Both the position numbers and the translations under genes were made by a program. The notes below the pieces were generated by a model. It saw only the letters and a program-made list of their open reading frames with translations. It was not told the origin of the DNA and searched no databases. From positions 1,133,387-1,197,386 of the forward strand of contig NZ_JH601133.1 in assembly GCF_000245795.1 (NCBI RefSeq): a stretch of DNA of 64,000 nt, given 5' to 3'. The DNA is from Facklamia languida CCUG 37842. GTDB taxonomy: Bacteria; Bacillota; Bacilli; Lactobacillales; Aerococcaceae. Below are positions 53,466 to 63,129 of the stretch, in pieces. Positions within the stretch are counted from its first letter, which is position 1. Each line of letters starts with the position of its first letter.

Positions 53466-53773
53466 TCTCAATATAATGAGGCGAATAATTATTGCAATTC
53501 ATCGAATAAAAAAGTTGTTTGTTATTTTTAGAATTTATGGAATAATAGCATTTATTACGTAGTTGATTGTTATCATATCGTTTTAGTAATCATAGTGATA
53601 TTTTAAAGATAATATATAAGTATGCTAGTTAGATACATTAATAGTTTAAAATATTAAAACGATTTCTATCAAATTGATTTATTATTTCACACCATGTGCT
53701 TGCGCATATCTGATTTTTTATGTATTTTACTGGTAAGGGTTATAAAAATAAAGATTAATTTTTGAGGTGAACT
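53466..53773. other. Intergenic, no gene seen
   Basis: 308 AT-rich bases without hairpin or convincing promoter. Confidence 0.4.
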
Positions 53774-55141
53774 ATGGATAATAAATTTTGGAATTATGAA
53801 GATGAGGCAGTGGAACTAACATTAGATTGGGCTAAGAATAGAACAGTTACGGGATCAGATTCTAAAACGACTGCTCTCTCAGCTAATGAATTAAGAAATA
53901 AGGTTGGAGACACAATAACTGAAGATGGCATTGGTCCTAAAAAAGCTTTAGATATTTTTGAGACTCTAAACAAGGCGACGCGCTCATCAGATGATCCTAT
54001 GAATTTTGCATATATTCCATGTGCTCCAACTAAGGCAGCTGTTGCCTTTGATGAGGTAGTATCTGCAGCGAATGTATTTGGTGGAATCTGGGAAAATGGT
54101 GCTGGTGCTATATACGCTGAAAACCAAGTGGTTGATTGGCTTAAAGAGAATCTTAATTGGCCAGAAGAAGCTATAGGCACTTTTGTATCTGGAGGAACTC
54201 ATGGTAATCTTTCTGCCCTTGCCTGTGCTAGAGAAAATGCAAAGAATAAATGGAAAACTGAAGAAAGATATCCTAAGGGTAGACCAAGTGATGGCTACAA
54301 ATTAATTATTTCTAAGGATACCCATTCATCCGTTCGAACAATAGCAAAAGTCCTAGACGTCGATGTTTTGGTAGCTGAGACCGATGAAAATGGAAGGATG
54401 ACTGGAGAAGCTGTAAGAACTTTAATCGATGAAAATGAAGGGGTTTTTGCAGTTGTAGCAACTACTGGTACAACCAATACAGGAACAATTGATGACGTTC
54501 AATCGATCAGCAAGGTTTGTCAAGAATATGATATATGGCTACATATCGACGGAGCCTATGGGGGAGCTGGAATATTAGCCCCAAGTGCGAGAGACTTATA
54601 TAATGGTATAGAAAATGCAGATTCATTTATTGTAGATCCTCATAAATGGTTGTTTGCTCCCTATGATAGCTGTTGTTTGATATATAGAAATCCAAAAAAT
54701 GTTTATCAAACTTTCTCTCAACACGCAGAGTATCTTGAAGGTGTAGACCATAGCCAAAGCAATCCATCTGATATGGCCATTCATCTATCTAGAAGAACCA
54801 GGGGACTTCCACTCTGGTATTCTCTAGTCACTTACGGTAGCAAAAAATATTCCGATGCGATTGAGAAATGCTTAGACAATGCAAAGAAATGTGCACAAGC
54901 AATAAAAGAGAGTGAACACCTAGAATTAGTAATGGAACCAACTTTGTCTGTAGTTGCATTTAAAAGGAAGACTTGGGAACTAAAAGATTATCAAAAGTGG
55001 TCAAATGAATTAGCATTAGAAGGTAGAATCTTGTGTTTACCATCCAGTATAGATGGGGAAGTGATTCTAAGACTAGCCTTCTTAAATCCTAATACTGATA
55101 TAGATAAGGTAATAAATATTATACTTGAAACAACAAAATAG
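53774..55141 (+). CDS. PLP-dependent group II decarboxylase
   Basis: 455 residues. The PLP lysine is in VDPHKWLFAPYDSCC (about Lys290), preceded by HIDGAYGGAG (Asp pairing with the pyridine nitrogen) and the phosphate-binding TFVSGGTHGNLSALACAREN. This is the glutamate/aromatic L-amino acid decarboxylase fold, and C-terminal SSIDGEVILRLAFLNP supports it. The substrate could be Tyr, Trp, Glu or Asp. There is no adjacent antiporter, which is unusual for an acid-resistance system. TTTGAGGTGAAC precedes the ATG. Confidence 0.92.
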   Translation: MDNKFWNYEDEAVELTLDWAKNRTVTGSDSKTTALSANELRNKVGDTITEDGIGPKKALDIFETLNKATRSSDDPMNFAYIPCAPTKAAVAFDEVVSAANVFGGIWENGAGAIYAENQVVDWLKENLNWPEEAIGTFVSGGTHGNLSALACARENAKNKWKTEERYPKGRPSDGYKLIISKDTHSSVRTIAKVLDVDVLVAETDENGRMTGEAVRTLIDENEGVFAVVATTGTTNTGTIDDVQSISKVCQEYDIWLHIDGAYGGAGILAPSARDLYNGIENADSFIVDPHKWLFAPYDSCCLIYRNPKNVYQTFSQHAEYLEGVDHSQSNPSDMAIHLSRRTRGLPLWYSLVTYGSKKYSDAIEKCLDNAKKCAQAIKESEHLELVMEPTLSVVAFKRKTWELKDYQKWSNELALEGRILCLPSSIDGEVILRLAFLNPNTDIDKVINIILETTK

Positions 55142-55166
55142 AAATACATGAGGCTTCACTTTAGAG

Positions 55167-55447
55167 TGACCCCAAATAGTTGGACCATAGAGATGAACAC
55201 AATTTTGTGTTTGTCTCTTTTTGACTCAAAGAGAAATCCTTAATCCACCTGTGCTTTTCTATAGGCAACAGGACTTAGCCAATTCAATTTTTCTTTAATT
55301 CGTTCTTCATTATAGTAATGAATGTAATCTGTGATTGCAGTTTCTAGCGCTTTATAACTTCGATATATTTTTCATTAATACATCTCTTGTTTCATCACAC
55401 TAATGACCCCCTAAGGTTGGATAATTCGGTCCAACTTTAGGGGGTCA
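55167..55447 (-). mobile_element. Internally deleted IS3-family derivative (MITE-like, 281 bp)
   Basis: Begins TGACCCCAAATAGTTGGACC and ends with the same palindromic right end as the full IS at 38161-39708. Only about 60 codons of the OrfB C-terminus remain (minus-strand reading into HYYNEERIKEKLNWLS), joined directly to the right-end palindrome near 55412. It encodes no transposase but keeps both ends, so it could be moved in trans if a functional copy exists. Confidence 0.85.
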
Positions 55448-55580
55448 GTACACTTTTTTAAATAAGTGGAGTTTTTTTATTTTTTTATGGTGGCTAAGTT
55501 GATTATAAAATCCGCCTCTCTTTTTCTCCTGTAAAACTATTGTATCCTGATACCTTAAGGAGTTTCAATCATTCGATCTG

Positions 55581-57677
55581 TTAATCGTTATTTTTTGGAT
55601 CTAAACTTAATAAAAGAGCATTAATGGCGACGATGACTGTCGATACAGACATTAGAATTGCTCCTAATGCAGGACTTAATGTGATACCAATAGGAGCCAA
55701 AATTCCTGCAGCTAGAGGGATAGCTATAAAGTTATAGCCGGCTCCCCAAAAGAGGTTTTGTTTCATTTTACGAGTTGTTTTGTGTGCTAATTCAATGAAT
55801 GATTCAATATCTCCTGGATCGGACTGAGTCAAGATGACATCAGCTGAATCCAACGCTACTTGAGTTCCTGCACCGACCGCTATACCAACGTCTGCCAAGG
55901 CAAGAGAAGGAGCATCATTGACACCGTCACCTACCATGATAACTTTTTTTCCTTCATCTTTAAGTGCTTTTACTAACTCATACTTGTCTTGTGGCGATTG
56001 ATTTGATCTATATTCAATCCCTAATTCTTCTGCCGCGCCTTGAGCTGCTTTTTCATTATCACCTGTTGCCATAATTGGTTGAATATTGTTCTTTTTAAGA
56101 GCTTTAATTAACTCTTTACTCGTTGGTTTTAATTCGTCCCCTAAAGCTACAGCACCAATGGCATCATCGTTTTCTACTAATATACTGAGAGTTGCTCCTT
56201 TTGGAATATCAATATCCAAATTACGTCCGTATGCTTTTTGACTGATTAATTGGTAACTATGTCCGTTGGCTTTACCTTCTACGCCAGCACCGGAAATCAC
56301 ATCAATTGAATCAAAAGATACTGGACTTATACCTTGCTGCTTAGCGAAACTAATAATTGATTGAGCAATTGGGTGGCTAGATCCTCCTTCAATACCTGCC
56401 AACAAGGCAGTGATTTCCTCTTTTGTATATTTGTCATTAAGAAGTTTTACATCTAATACTTTAAACTCACCAGTTGTTAAAGTACCTGTTTTATCTAAAA
56501 TCATCACATCTGCATCTTGAGCTATTTCTAAGGCTTGGCGGTCTTTTACTAGTAAGCCACGGCTAGCTCCTAAGCTTGTGCTACGGGCGGTTACCAATGG
56601 AATAGCCAGACCCAATGCGTGCGGACAAGCAATAACTAATGTCGTGATAGTAAATATAACTGCCGTTGGCACATCTTCTATAACCATCCATGTTACAAAA
56701 GCAATTAGCGCGACAATAACAGCAATATAGAAGAGCCACCCTGCAACCTTTTGCGCAATATTTTCTGCACGAGAAGGTTGACTTTGAGCTTGGCTGATTA
56801 AATCCTGTACTTGAGAGATAAAGGACTTATCGCCTGTCTCAAGTACTTTAATATAAAGAACCCCTTCTCCATTTGTTGAGCCCCCGATTACTTCATCGCC
56901 AGGACCTTTTTTAACTGCTTTGGATTCCCCAGTTAAAAGAGCTTCATTTAAACGTGATTCGCCACGCTCGATAGTTCCGTCTGCTGGCACATTTTCTCCG
57001 GCTTGAACACGAATTAAATCACCTACCTTTAAGTCAGCAACTGGACGTGTTTCAATTGAATCATCTTCTAATACAACATGAGCATCTTTTGGTACCAACT
57101 TAGCCAATTCTCTTTGTGCGTCGCCTGCTTCTCCAATAGCTTTCATCTCAATCCAGTGACCTAATAGCATGATTAATAGTAATGAGGCAAATTCAAAGAA
57201 AAAGTCCATCACGTGTTTACCCGTTACGTAGGTACTGATCACAGCATAAATACTGTATAAATATGAAACACTTAAACCTAAAGAAACTAGAGCCATCATT
57301 CCAGGTTCTTTTTGTTTAAATTCATCAACTGCACCTTGATAGAATGGACGTCCACCATAAATAATTAAAATAGTAGATAAAATAGCGACTACAATATCAG
57401 AATATGGAAAAGTAAACTGGAATGGTAGCTCGAAGCCAGCCATAGGGGATAAGAGCATAATAATGATTCCTAGTGGTAATGACTTTAAGAATAGTTCCTT
57501 AAAGTTACCGTGATGATGATGCTCATGCCCTCCGTGTCCGCCGTGTTCATGACCCGCATGATGATCGTGATGTTTATGGTCTCCATGTTGTTCTGTTTTG
57601 CTATTGTTGTGTTTTAAGTGATTCGTATCGCCGTGATTATGGTGACGGTGGGACGAATGTTTGTTGTTATTCTTCAT
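55581..57677 (-). CDS. copB: CopB-type copper/silver P1B ATPase
   Basis: 698 residues from the ATG at 57677 behind AAGGAGGAATT. The first 60 residues are His-rich (HKHHDHHAGHEHGGHGGHEH), a copper-binding tail in place of CxxC domains. The CPH motif (VIACPHALGLAIPLVTARST, about 346) is the CopB signature, with DKTGTLTTG (about 389), the HP region GGSSHPIAQSII and GDGVNDAPSLALADVGIAVG (about 582). It exports copper and silver. It lies 13 bases after copY in the same operon. Confidence 0.96.
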   Translation of the reverse strand: MKNNNKHSSHRHHNHGDTNHLKHNNSKTEQHGDHKHHDHHAGHEHGGHGGHEHHHHGNFKELFLKSLPLGIIIMLLSPMAGFELPFQFTFPYSDIVVAILSTILIIYGGRPFYQGAVDEFKQKEPGMMALVSLGLSVSYLYSIYAVISTYVTGKHVMDFFFEFASLLLIMLLGHWIEMKAIGEAGDAQRELAKLVPKDAHVVLEDDSIETRPVADLKVGDLIRVQAGENVPADGTIERGESRLNEALLTGESKAVKKGPGDEVIGGSTNGEGVLYIKVLETGDKSFISQVQDLISQAQSQPSRAENIAQKVAGWLFYIAVIVALIAFVTWMVIEDVPTAVIFTITTLVIACPHALGLAIPLVTARSTSLGASRGLLVKDRQALEIAQDADVMILDKTGTLTTGEFKVLDVKLLNDKYTKEEITALLAGIEGGSSHPIAQSIISFAKQQGISPVSFDSIDVISGAGVEGKANGHSYQLISQKAYGRNLDIDIPKGATLSILVENDDAIGAVALGDELKPTSKELIKALKKNNIQPIMATGDNEKAAQGAAEELGIEYRSNQSPQDKYELVKALKDEGKKVIMVGDGVNDAPSLALADVGIAVGAGTQVALDSADVILTQSDPGDIESFIELAHKTTRKMKQNLFWGAGYNFIAIPLAAGILAPIGITLSPALGAILMSVSTVIVAINALLLSLDPKNND

Positions 57678-57690
57678 TTTAAATTCCTCC

Positions 57691-58146
57691 TTATTCTCCA
57701 TACTGATGTAAATGACATTCACATTGTCCTTCTAGACAATTGCAATCCACTTCTTCTAATGCGGAAGATTTTTTCATCTCTAATATTTCTTCTAGTCGCT
57801 CTATATCATCGAAGCTTAAGACATGATCTTCAATGATACTTCCTATGACTTTTCCGACTTTTTTTCGACAAATACGTTTAAAAATATTGTCTGTATAATC
57901 TCTTATGGCTTTTTTCTCTTCAATATTGGCAGTATAAATAAACTTTCTACCTTCTTGCTCTGTCTTTAGAACGCCTTTTTCAACTAATCGACCTAAGATC
58001 GTTTTGATAGTGGATTGTGTCCAGTCCATTTTTTCTTGCAATATGGAGATGACTTTTTTACTAGTTACTCGATCATTTGCCCAAACTACACGCATGACCT
58101 CCCATTCAGCATCTGTGATATAAGTATTAAATTCTATTGTGCTCAT
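57691..58146 (-). CDS. copY: CopY-type copper-responsive repressor
   Basis: 151 residues from the ATG at 58146 behind GAGGAGG. The BlaI/MecI winged helix reads ITDAEWEVMRVVWANDRVTS, TQSTIKTILGRLVEKGVLKT. The C-terminus has C-N-C-L-E-G-Q-C-E-C, exactly the CxCx4CxC metal hook by which copper displaces zinc and releases DNA. Followed by copB, it gives the copYB operon of enterococci. Confidence 0.95.
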   Translation of the reverse strand: MSTIEFNTYITDAEWEVMRVVWANDRVTSKKVISILQEKMDWTQSTIKTILGRLVEKGVLKTEQEGRKFIYTANIEEKKAIRDYTDNIFKRICRKKVGKVIGSIIEDHVLSFDDIERLEEILEMKKSSALEEVDCNCLEGQCECHLHQYGE

Positions 58147-58167
58147 TCTTTTTTCCTCCTCGTTGTT

Positions 58168-58210
58168 TACAGAAGTAAACAAATATGCTCAAATTAAGTC
58201 TACTGTTGTA
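58168..58210 (-). promoter_or_regulatory. Two cop-box operators
   Basis: TACAGAAGTA (58168-58177) and TACTGTTGTA (58201-58210) each differ by one base from the CopY site TACAnnTGTA and lie just upstream of copY. Confidence 0.7.
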
Positions 58211-58918
58211 AACGAAATATGTCAAGTCTTTTTAATAAATGTAAGGTTTACAACCGATTTTTATTCTGTACTTTTATCCAATGGATTTAATGGGCTAAAA
58301 CTTTGAGAGGGTGTTAAGAATCAAGGACTAAAATTAAAAAGTGATTTTATGTAAATTGGTTATTATGCCAGTTTCGAAGGTTAAATAGTAATAAATTTAA
58401 AATTTTCTTTATTGTAAACTTCAAGTATAAGTTAGCCACCAGGTTAACGTTCTATCTAAAGTTCTTCCTCTCTGATAGTTACGGCTTGACAAAGAGCTGA
58501 AGCATGATCGTTTGGCTCACAGGTTAGGAGTCACCTCCTTAAAACAAAAACCATGCTGAGTTACTCGTTGTTAATCCGGACCGTATGCCTGAGATAGTCG
58601 CTCTTTATATAAGCAGTGTTTGAGGACTTCTGGTCTTAGATTCGACGACAATCCACTTGATCCCTTTCCTTGAAAGATCAGTGATTTGATTTATGATCAA
58701 ATGTGGTTGAGTGGGTTTTGTCAGGTAAGATCATCCTTCCAACATTTTCGTATGGTCACTTAGATAGAAGATCAATAGACATGGCTTTTTAACTTTTAAT
58801 GGTGGCAAGTTGATTTTTTAATCTGCCAGCGAAAATTCTCTAAATAAATCGAGTGGATACAGATTGCCTTTTGAAGGAATATAAGCTCTTCGCCAAAGAG
58901 AGATCGAATACTTTTTAG
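58211..58918. other. Non-coding region with relics
   Basis: No intact gene. A single arm of the 46.15 kb palindrome lies near 58427. CTTGACAAAGAGCTGAAGC at about 58484 resembles ISL3 ends. At 58798-58829 a sequence AATGGTGGCAAGTTGATTTT recurs in near-identical form at 55487-55516, flanking the copper genes on both sides. Confidence 0.45.
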
Positions 58919-58956
58919 AAACTAGGCTGCCTTGAGTCGCCTAGTTCTTTTTTTGT
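58919..58956 (+). terminator. Orphan terminator
   Basis: AACTAGGC (58920-58927) pairs with GCCTAGTT (58939-58946), then CTTTTTTTG. No gene upstream explains it; it may end a lost gene or a small RNA. Confidence 0.7.
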
Positions 58957-59140
58957 GTATATTTCCAAAGATCTTGATATTAACTCTTTCAAGAGGTTCC
59001 TCACCTAGAACCAGAATTCAAGAGGAGGTTTGAATAATGTCTTCTCTTAGAAAATTATTTTAATTTGGACTAAATCAGTCGGATATGTTAGTATGATTTT
59101 TTGTGATTTAGAAAACAAAGTATCACAAGAGGAGGTCACA

Positions 59141-59950
59141 ATGGAGAATATAATAACAGCAGTCTTATTGACTGTCATCGCAGGTTTAGCAACTGGAATA
59201 GGTGGCTTAATTGTGCTGAAGTCTAAATTAGATAATACTAAATTTTTATCCTTGTCATTAGGTTTTTCAGCCGGTATCATGATTTTCCTCTCATTCGTCG
59301 ACATGTTTCCGAGTACCTTGTCTTCTCTACAAGAAGTCTATGGAGAAAGAAATGGATTTATTCTAGCCTGTTTAGGATTTTTTATTGGCTTTTTTGTCAA
59401 TGCGATTATTGATAAAGTAGTTCCAGAAAAAGACAACCCCCATGAATACTATTCCTATACCGAAAAAGAAAAGAGGGAATTAGCGCATCTTGGGGACCAA
59501 GAATTATATAAAACCGGCATTAAGTCTGCCTTAGCAATCGCATTACATAATTTTCCGGAAGGATTAGCCACATTTGTTGCGACGATGCATGATCCAAAAC
59601 TTGGTCTAACCATTGCAATTGCGATCGCTATCCATAACATTCCAGAAGGAATGACCGTGGCCATTCCGATTTATTATTCAACAGGAAATAAGAAGAAAGC
59701 CATCTATTATGCCTTCTTATCAGGCTTATTTGAGCCACTTGGCGGCGTCGTTGCCTATCTGTTCTTAAGTTCATTTACATCTGTTTCAATGTTTGGACTC
59801 ATTTTCTCGATTGTCGCAGGGATCATGGTGTTTATTTCTGTGGATAAATTATTGCCAACTGCTGAAAAATATGGAGGGCATCATAACTCAACTTATGGTC
59901 TATGTTTTGGAATGGTGGTCATCGCATTTAGTATCGTGCTGTTCTTCTAA
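59141..59950 (+). CDS. ZIP-family divalent metal transporter (ZupT-like)
   Basis: 269 residues from the ATG at 59141 behind AGAGGAGGTC. Eight helices. The binuclear metal site is formed by HNFPEGLATFVATM in helix 4 and HNIPEGMTVAIPIY in helix 5, identical in form to ZupT. ZIP proteins bring Zn2+, Fe2+ or Mn2+ into the cytosol. The nearby copper export genes suggest metal homeostasis clustering. A terminator follows. Confidence 0.95.
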   Translation: MENIITAVLLTVIAGLATGIGGLIVLKSKLDNTKFLSLSLGFSAGIMIFLSFVDMFPSTLSSLQEVYGERNGFILACLGFFIGFFVNAIIDKVVPEKDNPHEYYSYTEKEKRELAHLGDQELYKTGIKSALAIALHNFPEGLATFVATMHDPKLGLTIAIAIAIHNIPEGMTVAIPIYYSTGNKKKAIYYAFLSGLFEPLGGVVAYLFLSSFTSVSMFGLIFSIVAGIMVFISVDKLLPTAEKYGGHHNSTYGLCFGMVVIAFSIVLFF

Positions 59951-59983
59951 TTGGGGAAAAAATAATTAAAATAATTCGTTCAG

Positions 59984-60024
59984 GAGTTGCTGCAAAAGAC
60001 TTGTTTTGTGGCAACTCTTTTCTC
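59984..60024 (+). terminator. Terminator of the ZIP gene
   Basis: GAGTTGC (59984-59990) pairs with GCAACTC (60011-60017) around an inner AAAA/TTTT stem, followed by TTTTC. Confidence 0.8.
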
Positions 60025-60436
60025 ATAAATCTTTACATTAAAATCCTTTGTTTAGTACAAATTCAGGCAAAAAGTAGCCAGCTACCCAATACCCTAAATA
60101 ACACCCATTCGGTCTTCCGATACCATAAATAGGTATTATTCCGATAAACGGATTATGTTATTCCTTCTTCTGATACGATAGTAGGTGTTATGAAATATGC
60201 GAAGGAATTTAGTGTTTAAAAACCCCCAATAAAATGATAATAAAAAAATCCAAGCCATTTTAATAAAAATTGACTTGGATTAGGAGAAGGAAAGTGGTCT
60301 TTAAAATGGATTACCAGCCTTTTGCTGAACAAAAATCATTAAATATTTTAAACTGTGCTTTCCATTCAGTATTGTAAATGCAACAATGACCATTGTTGCA
60401 GTAATGATAGCTCTAGGTTGGATACTGTATCCAGAG
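60025..60436. other. Intergenic, no gene seen
   Basis: AT-rich sequence with stops throughout. TTTCGGTCTTCCGAT and ATTCCGATAAACGGATTA near 60110-60155 form short palindromes of unknown meaning. Confidence 0.4.
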
Positions 60437-60832
60437 CTACTTATCTAAATATTTATATACACCATAAAATAAAATGGCTGTAAATAACTCTGTGACTGTA
60501 TTGAACTTTACTCCCAACAAATTGTTGAGAATCAAAGTGATCCCAAAAAAAGAAATGATAAATAAAGGTAACTCAATATACCATTTCAAAATAAACCGAC
60601 CCCTATTTACTTCTTTGTCTAATTGGCCTGTCATTTCTATATCTCCTTTCAATAGATAATCAAGAGAAACTGAAAAGTGATCAGAAATTTGAATCAAGGT
60701 TGTTATGTCAGGGTAACTTGCTTTAGTTTCCCATTTCGAAATAGAACTCCTCGAAACTTTTAAAATTTCTGCTAAGTCCTGCTGTGTTAAATTCTGGTTT
60801 TGTCTAAGCTCTTTAATTTTTGACGCAAACAT
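60437..60832 (-). CDS. XRE-family regulator with membrane helices
   Basis: 131 residues. The N-terminal helix-turn-helix reads IKELRQNQNLTQQDLAEILK, VSRSSISKWETKASYPDI and ends near SLDYLLKGD (about 67). Two hydrophobic helices follow (FILKWYIELPLFIISFFGIT and VTELFTAILFYGVYKYL). This two-part type is common in Firmicutes and may sense membrane state. AGGGGAAAAC precedes the ATG. Monocistronic. Confidence 0.88.
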   Translation of the reverse strand: MFASKIKELRQNQNLTQQDLAEILKVSRSSISKWETKASYPDITTLIQISDHFSVSLDYLLKGDIEMTGQLDKEVNRGRFILKWYIELPLFIISFFGITLILNNLLGVKFNTVTELFTAILFYGVYKYLDK

Positions 60833-61206
60833 GTTTTCCCCTCCATGATTTTATCTTACAAGATTGCTAGCTTGTTTTGTGTTCCACTCTTTCACAAAGC
60901 TTGATGTGAAGGAGATTCACACCTAATAAATTTACCAGTGATCGATTGATGTGATCCTGGGTTAAACGGTTGGAATTTAGTTAGGACTAATAAGTAAAGT
61001 TAAATATTTATTATTTTTAATCGGTAAAAGTAATATGTCTTTATTGTATCCATTTTATTCTATCAGAGGTAGTGGAGAATAAGGGCATTTAAAATTTATT
61101 GAAATGATTCTGGAAAGATAGTGGGCCGAAAATGATTATTTTAAATTATGTTAGTGACAGGAGTACACATGGGGTTGTTAAATAAGATAAACTAGATTTT
61201 AAAAAG
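60833..61206. other. Intergenic, no gene seen
   Basis: Sequence between divergent features with no convincing frame. TTCACAAAGCTTGATGTGAA near 60890 is a palindrome-like element, possibly the regulator's own operator. Confidence 0.4.
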
Positions 61207-61670
61207 GTGGTTGTTGTACCTTATGATGAGCGATGGAAACGAGATTTCTTAAAAATAAAAGTGGAACGATTAACTGTATTAGAGAAATTAATTATTGGGA
61301 TTGACCATGGTGGGAGTAGGTCAGTCCCGGGCTTGTCTGCAAAGCCAATAATTGATATTGATATCGTCGTTAAAGAGGATACATATTTGTAACCCGTCAT
61401 AAGGGCTTTAGAGAAAATAGATTATCAACATGAAGGTAATCTTGGAATTCTAGGACGAGAAGCCTTCAAATATAATGGCAAAGACCATTTGACTCACTAT
61501 CACTTATATGTATGCCCATTCGATTCGCTCGAGCAAAAAATATATCGCCTTTAGAGATTATCTTAGGGTTCATCCTGATGCCGTCTCCGAATATTCATCG
61601 ATTAAAGAGCAGGGGGCAAAACTCCATCCGGAAGAAATAGGACGCATTTAAGTAGCTGTTTGTAAAAAAA
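61207..61670 (+). pseudogene. grpB-family (UPF0157) pseudogene
   Basis: Reads VVVPYDERWKRDFLKIKVER, then IDHGGSRSVPGLSAKPIIDI and a premature TAA at 61390; the same frame resumes with IRALEKIDYQHEGNLGILGR and HYHLYVCPFDS, then a shift leads to RDYLRVHPDAVSEYSSIKEQ. The usual H-x-G-S-T-S-V-P-G motif is altered (H-G-G-S-R-S). No proper start is seen. The family is a nucleotidyltransferase-fold protein of unknown role. Confidence 0.85.
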
Positions 61671-61836
61671 TGTTATGATTAATAGGCGCGGAAATTAAGA
61701 AATTAAACGAGTAACATATCTGGATAAAGGTTTGTAGACCACATGCTTTTATTCCTTACAGTGATCCAAGAAAATCCGGGAAGCGATAGTGGGTAAATCG
61801 AATTTACCAACTAAGAGAGGAGGATGGGAGACCGAC

Positions 61837-62319
61837 ATGAAGAAATCAAAAGGGTTGATTATAGTAGCCACCGTGCTACTGATAGCGTTTATTTATTTTA
61901 GGTTTTTCCACTTAGATCCTAAGGTGTCAGTGGCGGATGATGAAATTAGAATGGAAATCCAACTTGATGTTGAAGAGGATATTGGCCTATTCATTATTGA
62001 TTTAGAAGTTGCGGGAGAGACTTTTAGTGGAGGGATTTCAAATGCCGATAAGTCCCTTCTCAAACAGGATGATTTACTGGTTAATCATTATACTAAAGAG
62101 GACCTTAACAGGTTGGAAGACCTAGATGATCTCAAAGTCCGTTTTTCTATTATCACGAAGTATGTTGCCCCCAACTATGAGAATATTTATCCGGAAGAGG
62201 ATTCAAAGAGGATGGATTGGATGACAATTGATGCCAGGTATGGTGAAACCTATCGCTTCAAAGTAACGGGTAGCGCCGACCAAGGTTATCAGGTGGTCCT
62301 TGAGAATCCGGTATCCTAA
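61837..62319 (+). CDS. Membrane-anchored protein of unknown function
   Basis: 160 residues from the ATG at 61837. One N-terminal helix (GLIIVATVLLIAFIYFRFF) precedes an acidic extracellular domain (VSVADDEIRMEIQLDVEEDI, AGETFSGGISNADKSLL). No family recognised. GGGAG lies six bases before the start. Spacing of 57 bases to the methyltransferase gene allows co-transcription. Confidence 0.65.
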   Translation: MKKSKGLIIVATVLLIAFIYFRFFHLDPKVSVADDEIRMEIQLDVEEDIGLFIIDLEVAGETFSGGISNADKSLLKQDDLLVNHYTKEDLNRLEDLDDLKVRFSIITKYVAPNYENIYPEEDSKRMDWMTIDARYGETYRFKVTGSADQGYQVVLENPVS

Positions 62320-62376
62320 TCAATTAGTGCAGTTGAGAATTTATTGCAATCAGCAAAGTATGGAGGTCAGGTATTG

Positions 62377-63129
62377 ATGAAATCCTATCAGGATATTAAC
62401 AAAGAAACGATTAACAGATGGGTTGAAGAAGGTTGGGAGTGGGGCAAACCGATTTCCCATGAGGATTACATCAAGGCAAAGAATGGTGAGTGGAAAGTCT
62501 TCCTGACGCCCACAGTAGCGGTTCCAAAAGATTGGTTTGGGGATTTGAAAGGCAAGAAGATCCTAGGCTTAGCTTCCGGTGGGGGCCAACAGATGCCAAT
62601 CTTCCAAGCGCTTGGTGCCGACTGTACCGTTCTTGATTATTCTTCAAAACAAATCGAATCAGAACTTAAGATTTCTGAAAGAGAGTCCTATCAAATTCAA
62701 GCAATTGAAGGCGATATGACAAAAAGGTTACCCTTTGAGGATGAATCATTTGATCTAGTATTTCATCCCGTATCCAATTGTTACGTGGAAGATGTCTATC
62801 ATGTCTTTAATGAGGCGTATCGCGTTCTAAAAAAGGGTGGTCTATTATTAGCAGGATTAAATAATGAAATTAATTACATTGTCGATCAGAATGAAAAAGA
62901 AATTGTATTCAAAATGCCCTTTAATCCCTTAAAAGATGAAAAATCAAGAGCCTATATGGAGCAAGAAGATGGGGGCATGCAATTTTCCCATAATATGACC
63001 GAACAAATTGGTGGCCAACTGAAGGCGGGCTTTACTTTACTTGACCTTTATGAGGATACAAATGGTTTTGGCAGGCTGCATGACTTAAACATCAAATCCT
63101 ATATTGTGACGAAAGCTGTGAAGTATTAA
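62377..63129 (+). CDS. Class I SAM-dependent methyltransferase
   Basis: 250 residues from the ATG at 62377 behind GGAGGTC. SAM motif I is KILGLASGGGQQMPIFQALG, with motif II VLDYSSKQIESE and the ubiE-like FDLVFHPVSNCYVEDVYHVF. The N-terminal extension (NRWVEEGWEWGKPISHEDYI) is characteristic of a subgroup often annotated as generic methyltransferase. Substrate unknown. Confidence 0.92.
   Translation: MKSYQDINKETINRWVEEGWEWGKPISHEDYIKAKNGEWKVFLTPTVAVPKDWFGDLKGKKILGLASGGGQQMPIFQALGADCTVLDYSSKQIESELKISERESYQIQAIEGDMTKRLPFEDESFDLVFHPVSNCYVEDVYHVFNEAYRVLKKGGLLLAGLNNEINYIVDQNEKEIVFKMPFNPLKDEKSRAYMEQEDGGMQFSHNMTEQIGGQLKAGFTLLDLYEDTNGFGRLHDLNIKSYIVTKAVKY

Noticed and set aside
53794..54477. Minus-strand frames inside the decarboxylase gene
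   Set aside because: Antisense to a well-supported gene, no ribosome binding sites, serine/valine-rich shadow composition.
61207..61392. Short intact GrpB-like gene
   Set aside because: The reading continues in homologous sequence after the stop and then shifts frame, so it is a pseudogene fragment.
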